Source of the DNA: Candidatus Thiodictyon intracellulare
GTDB taxonomy: Bacteria; Pseudomonadota; Gammaproteobacteria; Chromatiales; Chromatiaceae
Length of the DNA stretch: 5,345 nt
Assembly: GCA_016292295.1 (NCBI GenBank)
Contig: JADNEJ010000230.1
Coordinates: 1 to 5,345 of the forward strand
Direction of reading: 5' to 3'
Shown: in pieces, positions 1 through 5,330 of the stretch
Position numbering within the stretch: the stretch's first letter is position 1
Layout of the letters: each line of letters begins with the position of its first letter
The notes under the pieces: model-generated
What the model was told of the DNA's origin: nothing
Database searches by the model: none
What the model saw: the letters and a program-made list of their open reading frames with translations, nothing else
Translations under genes and position numbers: made by a program

Positions 1-105
1 GCGGAAAACTGCGTTTCTAGCCGAAAACCGTCTCTTTTTTGCCGCAAAAGCCCGCCCAAGGGCCTCAGGCGGTGGCGCCGATCGCTAAGTCTGACAGGCT
101 GCTAG
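1..105 (+). repeat. Left arm of a 105-bp inverted repeat (IS4-type element remnant)
   Basis: This stretch is the reverse complement of 5226-5330 with 96 of 105 positions identical. The first 40 bases match perfectly and the nine differences lie between 41 and 92. From about base 63 it reads in the + direction as PQAVAPIAKSDRLL, the same peptide that opens the transposase remnant on the other arm, so it is a fragment of the same element in opposite orientation. Similarity stops after base 105, where the other arm continues into the transposase and this one enters the leader of the SNF2 gene. There is no complete transposase here. Only the truncated end remains, and the true terminus of the element may lie left of the window. 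Confidence 0.85.
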
Positions 106-173
106 GCCCAACGTCGAGCCTCTAAACCGGCGACAATAGGCGGTCGCTGTGACTCCTTTTTGTTCCCGATACT

Positions 174-3100
174 ATGCCGCGCCCCCTGACCAGAGACGAC
201 ATCCGCCACGCGATCGACCTAAGTTCCTTCAATCGGGGCCTGCACTATTTCCGCCAGGGGATGGTGATCGACCTCACGGAGGAACGCCGCGACGCCGATG
301 GCGTCAGCCTCCAAGCACGCGTGCGCGGCAGCGGCGGGCGCTTATATCGCCAGTCTATCTTCATCCCCGCGAACCCCGACAAACGTGACCTCACCGGCTC
401 CTGCAGCTGCCCCGTGGGCTACAACTGCAAGCATGTGGCCGCCGCCTGTCTCGCCTATGAGGAGCGCGAGCGCCAGTTCCAGCCCACGGACGGCAGCGCC
501 GCCACCGAGTTCCTCAAGCGCTGGCTAACCAAGGTGGTAACGGCCGGCCAGGAACCGGCCGCGGTCTCCGACGCCGAGCGCCTGGTCTATGTGCTCCAGC
601 CGGGCACGACCGACGCCCAAGGGGTCGCGGTAGAACTGCGGGTGGCCAAGCTCCTGCGCCGCGGCGGGTTCTCCAAAGGTCGCCAGGCGAATCTGTATAA
701 CCTGTTGCACGGCTACTCCACCCCCGAGTATCTGGTCGCGGCGGACCACGACATCCTGGGGATGCTGCGTGCGGTCTCCGCTGGTCAGTGGATCAGCAGC
801 GTCCCGCTGACCGGACCGAACGGCCAGTTGGCCCTGCTGCGGATGATCGGGACCGGTCGCTGCCACTGGCAGGCCATCGAGGCGACCCCCCTGGGCCTGG
901 GAGCACTGCGCGACCTGCATATGGATTGGCGCGAGGGCGCCGACGGGCTCCTGACCCTGGCGCTCGGCGTGGTACCGGCCGCCCGGCTGCTACTCTTGGA
1001 GCCGCCGCTGTATCTGGACATGGCAGGGCACCAGGTCGGCCCCCTCCAGACCCGGGGGCTTAGCGCCGCGCAACTGCGCGAGGTCCTCGCCGCCCCACGC
1101 CTGCGCGCCAGCCAGGCGGAGGCGATCTCCCGCACCCTGGTGCTAGAGTTCCCCCAGTTGCCCCTGCCAACCCCGGCGCCAGTGACCGAAGTCACCACCG
1201 CCCCGGCCACCCCCTGGCTGACCCTGATCTGCGACACCCTGGCCGGCGCCGCGACCGACCAGCTCAATCTCGATTTCGACTACGCCGGCCATCGCGTCCC
1301 CGGCCTGCCGGCGCTCACCCACAGTGTCCTGCCCGCCGGCGGCGGCACCGTACGCATCCACCGCGACCTGGACGCGGAGCGCGGCGCCCTGGACACCCTG
1401 GCGGGGCTGGGTTTCGTCTCGGCCACGAACGCCGAGCAACGCGCCGACGGCCATCGACTGCTCCCCGCCGCCACCAACCCCATCGAGCGCGCCGGCCACT
1501 GGTCGGCTCTGCTGCGCGACGGCCTCTCGGCCCTGGAAGCGGCTGGCTGGCGGGTGGATATCACTGACAGCTTCCGCCTGCGCTTCGAGACGGCGGAGTG
1601 GGACCTGGAGGTGGATGAGGAGGCCGAGTCCGGGGGCAACGACTGGTTCGGCCTGCGCTTTGATCTCGATCTCGGCGGGCGGCGCATCCCGCTGCTGCCG
1701 ATCATCGCTCCCCTGCTGGAGTTGGGCCTGGACGCGGAATTACCGCAGGTCATCAGCCTGCCACTGGACCCGACGGGAACCGACCCTGCGGCGGCCCACC
1801 GCTATGTCGATCTGCCGGCGGCGCGGCTCAAGCCCTTCATCGCGATCCTGCGCGACCTCTTCGACCGCGCCGCGCCGGGGGCGGACAGGCAGCTGCGGAT
1901 CTCGCGCTTCGACGCGAGGGCGCTGACCGAACTCGAGGCCCAGGGCTATGCCATCCGCGGGGCCGAGCGGCTGCGCGAGTTGGCCCGGCGCCTCAAGGAC
2001 TTCACCAGCATCGAGTCGGTCGAGCCCCCGGTCGGACTCACCGTGGAATTACGCCCCTACCAGCGGCGCGGGCTCGACTGGCTCCAGTTCCTGCGCGCCT
2101 GGGGGCTCGCCGGCATCCTGGCGGACGACATGGGGCTCGGCAAGACCGTCCAGGCCCTGGCCCACCTGTTGGTGGAGAAGGAGGCCGGACGACTCGACCG
2201 CCCCGCCCTGGTGGTCGCCCCCACCAGCCTGATTGGCAATTGGCGCCGCGAGGCGGCGCGTTTCACCCCGGCTCTGCGCACCCTGGTCCTGCACGGGTCT
2301 GACCGGCACTCCCTCTTTGATCGCATGCCCGACCACGACCTAGTGCTAACCACCTACCCCCTGTTGTCGCGCGATCAGGAGCGCCTCGCCGAGCAGTCCT
2401 TCCACAGCCTAATCCTCGATGAGGCGCAATCCGTCAAGAACCCCAAGTCCCAGGCCGCCGCCGTGGTCCGGGCGCTCAAGGCCGATCACCGGCTCTGTCT
2501 CACCGGCACCCCGATGGAGAACCACTTGGGCGAGATCTGGACCCAGTTCGACTTTCTGATGCCCGGCTTCCTGGGGGACCAGGGGAGCTTCAAACGGCTC
2601 TGGCGCATCCCCATCGAGCAGCACCGCGACCATGAGCGCCACACCCGCCTGGCGCAGCGGATCGTGCCCTTCATGCTGCGCCGCCGCAAGCAAGACGTGG
2701 CGACCGAGTTGCCGCCCAAGACCGAGATCATCAAGAGCGTTACCCTGGGTGAGGCCCAGGCGGCGCTCTACGAGGGCATTCGCCTGTCGATGGAGAAGCG
2801 GGTACGCGAGGCAATCGCCGCCCAGGGCCTGGCACGCAGCCACATTACCATATTAGATGCACTGTTGAAGCTGCGTCAGACCTGTTGCGACCCGCGCCTG
2901 CTGAAGATCGCGGCTGCCGCCCGGGTCAAGGAGTCCGCCAAGCTGGAACTCCTGATGGATTTGCTGCCGGAGCAACTGGAGGAGGGCCGGCGCATCCTGC
3001 TGTTCTCCCAGTTCACCAGTATGCTCGCCCTGATCGAGACCGAGCTCGACGACCGCGCCATTCCCTATGCCAAGCTCACCGGCCAGACGCGCAAGCGCGA

Positions 3101-3455
3101 CGAGGCGATCGACGCCTTCCGCTCGGGGGCGGTGAATCTGTTCCTGATCAGCCTCAAGGCCGGGGGCGCGGGGCTCAACCTCACGGCGGCGGACACCGTT
3201 ATCCTCTACGACCCCTGGTGGAACCCGGCGGTCGAGTCCCAGGCCGCGGACCGAGCGCATCGGATCGGTCAGGACAAGCCGGTCTTCGTCTACAAACTGG
3301 TGACCGAACAAACGGTAGAGGGGCGTATCCTGTCCATGCAGGAGCGCAAACGTGCCCTAGCCGCCGGAGTCTATCAGGAAACGGAGGGGGAGCCGAACCT
3401 AGGCTTCAGCGGGGCGGACCTGCAGGCACTGTTTGCGCCGGCGGCCGGCGGCTAG
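174..3455 (+). CDS. SNF2-family DEAD/DEAH-box DNA translocase with N-terminal SWIM zinc finger
   Basis: The protein has 1093 residues, a usual size for bacterial SWIM-SNF2 proteins (COG0553, HepA-like). A SWIM zinc finger is visible as C77-x-C79-x5-C85-x-H87. Residues about 100-600 form a long accessory region without motifs I can name. The two RecA-like lobes follow: Q630 in LRPYQ, Walker A DDMGLGKT (K657), motif Ia APTSLIGNW (682-690), motif II DEAQ (749-752), motif III LTGTP (776-780), motif IV FSQFTS (from 944), motif V KAGGAGLNL (995-1003) and motif VI QAADRAHRIGQ (1023-1033, R1027 and R1030). All catalytic residues are present, so it should be an active ATP-dependent double-stranded DNA translocase acting in the cytoplasm on DNA or bound proteins. 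The SWIM finger probably contacts DNA or a partner. Its physiological role is unknown. ATG 174 is the first Met after an in-frame TGA at 150. No clear Shine-Dalgarno site precedes it, and I found no convincing promoter in 106-173. Confidence 0.95.
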   Translation: MPRPLTRDDIRHAIDLSSFNRGLHYFRQGMVIDLTEERRDADGVSLQARVRGSGGRLYRQSIFIPANPDKRDLTGSCSCPVGYNCKHVAAACLAYEERERQFQPTDGSAATEFLKRWLTKVVTAGQEPAAVSDAERLVYVLQPGTTDAQGVAVELRVAKLLRRGGFSKGRQANLYNLLHGYSTPEYLVAADHDILGMLRAVSAGQWISSVPLTGPNGQLALLRMIGTGRCHWQAIEATPLGLGALRDLHMDWREGADGLLTLALGVVPAARLLLLEPPLYLDMAGHQVGPLQTRGLSAAQLREVLAAPRLRASQAEAISRTLVLEFPQLPLPTPAPVTEVTTAPATPWLTLICDTLAGAATDQLNLDFDYAGHRVPGLPALTHSVLPAGGGTVRIHRDLDAERGALDTLAGLGFVSATNAEQRADGHRLLPAATNPIERAGHWSALLRDGLSALEAAGWRVDITDSFRLRFETAEWDLEVDEEAESGGNDWFGLRFDLDLGGRRIPLLPIIAPLLELGLDAELPQVISLPLDPTGTDPAAAHRYVDLPAARLKPFIAILRDLFDRAAPGADRQLRISRFDARALTELEAQGYAIRGAERLRELARRLKDFTSIESVEPPVGLTVELRPYQRRGLDWLQFLRAWGLAGILADDMGLGKTVQALAHLLVEKEAGRLDRPALVVAPTSLIGNWRREAARFTPALRTLVLHGSDRHSLFDRMPDHDLVLTTYPLLSRDQERLAEQSFHSLILDEAQSVKNPKSQAAAVVRALKADHRLCLTGTPMENHLGEIWTQFDFLMPGFLGDQGSFKRLWRIPIEQHRDHERHTRLAQRIVPFMLRRRKQDVATELPPKTEIIKSVTLGEAQAALYEGIRLSMEKRVREAIAAQGLARSHITILDALLKLRQTCCDPRLLKIAAAARVKESAKLELLMDLLPEQLEEGRRILLFSQFTSMLALIETELDDRAIPYAKLTGQTRKRDEAIDAFRSGAVNLFLISLKAGGAGLNLTAADTVILYDPWWNPAVESQAADRAHRIGQDKPVFVYKLVTEQTVEGRILSMQERKRALAAGVYQETEGEPNLGFSGADLQALFAPAAGG

Positions 3456-3561
3456 CGCGCTGCTCGGCCATGAGGGCGTGAACCCCATTGCCGTACCGCG
3501 CATCGACCTCCTCATTACCTGCACTTGCTCCGGACCGCGCGACGCATTAGCCTGCACCACC

Positions 3562-3727
3562 ATGGATGGACTAGGCACCCTATGACCGTCATTTCCGGGA
3601 GGGCTGCGGGCGCCTGGAGATCGCCCAGGACTTACTGCGCCAGCCGCACCCGGCGGTGCTGCCGGCGGCCTTGATCAACGAAAGTTGGTCTTTCACTTTA
3701 CGCATCAGTTTTTTGTGGTCAACATGA
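3562..3727 (+). pseudogene. Remnant of an Rpn-family (PD-(D/E)XK, transposase_31) nuclease gene, N-terminal fragment
   Basis: Bases 3575-3727 read without a stop as a peptide beginning PYDRHFREG and continuing with RLEIAQDLLRQ, HPAVLPAALI and a foreign-looking tail. This resembles the conserved N-terminus of Rpn/YhgA-like proteins (pattern hDrhFKe...pe.A.dLLr..lP..v...l), which are recombination-promoting nucleases related to PD-(D/E)XK enzymes. ATG 3562 gives MDGLGTL and then TGA, so a one-base shift near 3577-3581 would be needed to join a start to the family-like stretch. After about residue 35 of that frame the similarity ends, and the nuclease core with its catalytic D and E/K residues is missing. 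It is therefore a dead fragment unless the short frame has been reused. The family assignment is from memory of the consensus. Confidence 0.5.
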
Positions 3728-3963
3728 CATCCACCTTGTGTCCGGTCTGTGGCGCACCCAAGTACCCGTTGAAAGCTTGTGATGTATGTTGTTTTACGCA
3801 CCGCGGGAGTCTCCCGGTTGCAACCACCGGTGGCGACGGTTTGCTGGAGGCCGCACCGGTTATCGCACCGAAGTTACGGTCAGCGCCACCGCAACCAATC
3901 CGAGTCACCACTAAGCCCCGGTCGCGTTTTGCGTCCCTCAGGGTAAGCCCTGCCGTGGATTAG
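3724..3963 (+). CDS. Small protein with an L32-like zinc ribbon (79 aa)
   Basis: The frame is open from 3685, but Met 3724 places the start right before the conserved segment TSTLCPVCGAPKYPLKAC. Cysteines C6, C9, C19 and C22 (plus C23) give the pattern C-x2-C-x9-C-x2-C. Spacing and filler residues (CG-x-P-K-x-P) match the zinc ribbon of ribosomal protein L32. It is not L32 itself: the basic N-terminal part (MAVPK...) is absent, and the glycine after the last cysteine pair is replaced by C23. The rest is a low-complexity tail rich in Ala, Pro, Arg and Thr without motifs, perhaps disordered. Its ATG overlaps the stop of the upstream Rpn-like frame as ATGA, which would allow translational coupling. 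No good Shine-Dalgarno site is seen. It could bind nucleic acid or simply be an orphan zinc ribbon; the function is unknown. The C-terminal half may be decayed sequence. Confidence 0.55.
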   Translation: MTSTLCPVCGAPKYPLKACDVCCFTHRGSLPVATTGGDGLLEAAPVIAPKLRSAPPQPIRVTTKPRSRFASLRVSPAVD

Positions 3964-4053
3964 GGGCACAATGGCGGATAGAGAGGCCAGGGGCGTCTTG
4001 CCGCAGGTCAGCCGTCAAGGGGTTGCGCAACGTCACTGCCACCCTGTTCCGGG

Positions 4054-4059
4054 TATAAT
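4054..4059 (+). promoter_or_regulatory. Isolated TATAAT (-10-like) box
   Basis: A perfect sigma-70 -10 hexamer lies in otherwise GC-rich DNA. The -35 position is poor: at 18-bp spacing the hexamer is ACGTCA, with three of six matches to TTGACA. There is no TG extension. If active it would start RNA near 4066, shortly before the hairpin at 4100-4124, in a region without a gene. It may be chance. Confidence 0.2.
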
Positions 4060-4099
4060 CCAGGAAGGAGTGGCAGAGGGGCTTGGTGAGGAGTGGGCT

Positions 4100-4124
4100 G
4101 GATTTGCGCAACACACGCAAATCC
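4100..4124. repeat. Perfect 9-bp inverted repeat (hairpin)
   Basis: GGATTTGCG (4100-4108) and CGCAAATCC (4116-4124) are exact reverse complements around a 7-base loop, CAACACA. There is no T-tract on either side, so it is not a classical intrinsic terminator. It could be an operator for a dimeric protein, a structured part of an RNA, or a leftover of mobile DNA. Confidence 0.55.
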
Positions 4125-4329
4125 GCGCACTTAGTGCCCGCAAACGTCATGTATCCGGTGTTTTTTGCGATTTACTGACGACTTCGTGGCGTTTTCGCTT
4201 TCCCGTTCGTGCCTTTCCTGCCCCGGACCGACACCGCCCGGACTATCACCCCGAACAGACCACGGGCGCAAAGTGAAACGATCACGGCGGCTTAGATCTC
4301 AGAGCGTCGTGCCATGAACACAGACCTAA

Positions 4330-4338
4330 TGCTATAAA
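4330..4338 (+). promoter_or_regulatory. Candidate extended -10 promoter of the lipoprotein gene
   Basis: TGCTATAAA matches the extended -10 form TG-n-TATAAT with one mismatch in the hexamer (TATAAA, 4333-4338). No good -35 is seen upstream, which extended -10 promoters tolerate. RNA would start near 4345, giving a leader of about 39 bases that begins with the hairpin 4343-4363. The A-run after the box also forms the T-tract of a possible minus-strand terminator, so the two readings compete. Confidence 0.45.
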
Positions 4339-4363
4339 AAAAGAGCCTAGGGACTCTAGGCTC
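4334..4363 (-). terminator. Hairpin with T-tract on the minus strand; also the leader hairpin of the lipoprotein mRNA
   Basis: GAGCCTAG (4343-4350) and CTAGGCTC (4356-4363) form a perfect 8-bp stem around the loop GGACT. The run of A just left of it (4336-4342) becomes seven T directly after the stem on the minus strand, the exact layout of an intrinsic terminator for leftward transcription. No minus-strand gene ends here, although antisense or read-through RNA from the decayed transposase side could. On the plus strand the same stem sits 7 bases before the Shine-Dalgarno site, near the likely RNA start, and could stabilise the lipoprotein mRNA. The hairpin is certain as sequence; its role is inferred. 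Confidence 0.5.
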
Positions 4364-4370
4364 AACCAAC

Positions 4371-4375
4371 GGAGA
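4371..4375 (+). promoter_or_regulatory. Ribosome binding site of the lipoprotein gene
   Basis: GGAGA lies 8 bases before ATG 4384, a near-ideal Shine-Dalgarno sequence and spacing. It is the only strong one in the window and supports both the reality and the start of the small lipoprotein gene. Confidence 0.8.
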
Positions 4376-4383
4376 ATTTACCG

Positions 4384-4578
4384 ATGAAAAAAACCCTCAA
4401 GCTCGTTTCCCTGTCGGCCGCCGCCCTGATCGGAGTCGCCTTGATCGGTGGCTGCGCCGACCAGACTGCTCGTGACGTGCCCAAGCAGGCCCTGGACGCC
4501 GCCAAGGCCGCCCAGTCCTGCTGTGACGCCAACACTGAGCGCCTCGGTCGTATGTATCAAAAAATCATGCGCAAGTAA
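4384..4578 (+). CDS. Small Lpp/OprI-like alanine-zipper outer-membrane lipoprotein (64 aa)
   Basis: The protein starts with a classic lipoprotein signal peptide: MKKTLK, a hydrophobic stretch (residues 7-21) and the lipobox IGGC with C24 as the lipidated cysteine. Residue +2 is Ala, not Asp, which predicts transfer to the outer membrane. The mature part has only 41 residues. It carries a short alanine-rich helix (ALDAAKAAQ, 36-44) and ends with DANTERLGRMYQKIMRK. That end resembles the tails of E. coli Lpp and Pseudomonas OprI, including the terminal R-K, whose lysine is joined to peptidoglycan in Lpp. Compared with those proteins (mature about 58-64 residues) several heptads seem to be missing. 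An odd pair C46-C47 could form disulfides between chains in the periplasm. The gene stands alone with its own promoter candidate, leader hairpin and strong Shine-Dalgarno site. It probably links outer membrane and wall or stiffens the envelope. Confidence 0.85.
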   Translation: MKKTLKLVSLSAAALIGVALIGGCADQTARDVPKQALDAAKAAQSCCDANTERLGRMYQKIMRK

Positions 4579-4601
4579 AGTAGTCCGCCGAACCGCGCCG
4601 A

Positions 4602-4623
4602 CTTCCCACCATGAGGTGGGGAG
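4602..4623 (+). terminator. Hairpin downstream of the lipoprotein gene, possible terminator
   Basis: CTTCCCACC (4602-4610) can pair with GGTGGGGAG (4615-4623) around the tetraloop ATGA, with one G-U pair. It begins 24 bases after the lipoprotein stop, the expected place for a terminator. No T-tract follows, so if it works it may protect the RNA 3' end or need Rho. The remaining bases up to about 4760 hold only an 8-bp direct repeat CCGGTGCC (4624 and 4644) and no gene. Confidence 0.35.
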
Positions 4624-4760
4624 CCGGTGCCGTAAACGGGGTCCCGGTGCCTCCGCACATCCCTGCAAGCCCTCACCAGCATAGTCCGTCACGCCCGCTG
4701 AACCGAGGCCCTTGAGCGGCCATCGGCAGTACCTGCATGAGGCTCAGGCAGCCGCTCAGC

Positions 4761-5283
4761 TCAGCCATTGATCGTGGACTGTGCTTGATGGAGCCGGTAC
4801 CGCAGCAAGTGCTCCTCGTGCAGTGAGGTAGCCAGCACCTCGGTCTCCCCACCCTTGAGGGTCACCCGTACCAAGCGCATCTGCAGCGGTGCGGTGGGCA
4901 GCCCATAGGCTCCGCACTGGCGACGGGCGTCCGCGTCGGGGGCCTTGATCATAATTCCACCCACCTTGTTCAGTCCCGGCGTCGCCGCTCCCTTGTAGAA
5001 CATGGTCTTGTGCGCGCAAACACACATGGGCCGGTCGGCCTTGGGCGGATTTGTGACTAAGGCCCGCGCCGGGTGTGAAAGCGAGCACCGCACTGGTGGC
5101 ACAAGAGGCCATAAAGTCGTTGACTTCGGTGGAGAATCCGACCTGCAGGCGCATGCAGAAATCTCGCTGTTCCAGCGCATGGAGCGTGAAGAACAAAAAG
5201 GCTGGGTAGCCACGATCGTAGAGCACTAGCAGCCTGTCGGACTTAGCGACCGGCGCCACCGCCTGAGGCTCTTGGACGGACCT
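4761..5283 (-). pseudogene. Decayed IS4-family transposase remnant
   Basis: Read on the minus strand from 5283, the frame gives QEPQAVAPVAKSDRLL, then VLYDRGYPAFLFF, LHALEQRDFCMRL and VLAFTPGA. These are typical of the IS4 transposase core, and D of DRGYP (5215-5217) would be the second catalytic Asp. In IS4-type proteins more residues normally separate the APVA-SER region from the LYDRGYP motif, so an internal deletion is likely. After FTPGA (about 5065) this frame loses similarity. Family-like sequence resumes in another frame at about 4943 with DADARRQCGAYGLP and RLVRVTLKGGETEVLATSL (to about 4812), then ends at a TGA at 4761. The first Asp and the YREK segment with the catalytic Glu are missing, and a TAA lies at 5284-5286. 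It cannot make an active enzyme. Confidence 0.75.
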
Positions 5284-5330
5284 TTATGGTAAAAAAGAGA
5301 CGGTTTTCGGCTAGAAACGCAGTTTTCCGC
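5226..5330 (-). repeat. Right arm of the 105-bp inverted repeat (IS4-type element remnant)
   Basis: This is the partner of 1-105, with 96 of 105 bases identical after reverse complementing. Here it runs straight into the transposase remnant to its left, so this arm shows which element the repeat belongs to. The outer 40 bases (5291-5330) are identical in both copies and contain two similar 11-base units, GCGGAAAACTG and GCCGAAAACCG. The 15 bases after 5330 have no counterpart inside the window. Confidence 0.85.

Larger units (their letters stand above)
3964..4329. other. Intergenic region without a supportable gene
   Basis: An open frame at 3971-4276 (+) and another at 3938-4150 (-) overlap, but neither has a Shine-Dalgarno site, recognisable motifs or a protein-like composition, so I do not call them. 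The stretch contains a TATAAT box at 4054-4059 and a perfect 9-bp hairpin at 4100-4124, listed separately. A T-rich part (about 4160-4200) has lower GC than its surroundings. This may be decayed mobile DNA or a region carrying a small RNA; the sequence does not decide. Confidence 0.5.

Noticed and set aside
525..3311. Numerous open frames on the minus strand and in other plus frames inside the SNF2 gene (for example 525-920, 785-1267, 1324-1926, 2409-2843, 2853-3311).
   Set aside because: They are shadows produced by the high GC content of a clearly real gene. None has motifs or start signals, and their compositions are rich in Arg, Pro, Ser and Gly.
3971..4276. A 101-codon plus-strand open frame and an overlapping 70-codon minus-strand frame at 3938-4150.
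   Set aside because: No Shine-Dalgarno site, no recognisable motif, mutual overlap, and a hairpin lies inside. The composition does not look like a selected protein.
4624..4651. Direct repeat CCGGTGCC at 4624-4631 and 4644-4651, considered as a regulatory or attachment site.
   Set aside because: Only 8 bases in GC-rich DNA, two copies, no associated integrase or regulator.
4378..4692. A 104-codon minus-strand open frame across the lipoprotein gene.
   Set aside because: It is antisense to a well-supported lipoprotein with signal peptide and Shine-Dalgarno site, and its product has no family features.
5002..5229. A 75-codon plus-strand open frame over the transposase remnant.
   Set aside because: It lies antisense to sequence that clearly derives from an IS4-type transposase and shows no motif of its own.
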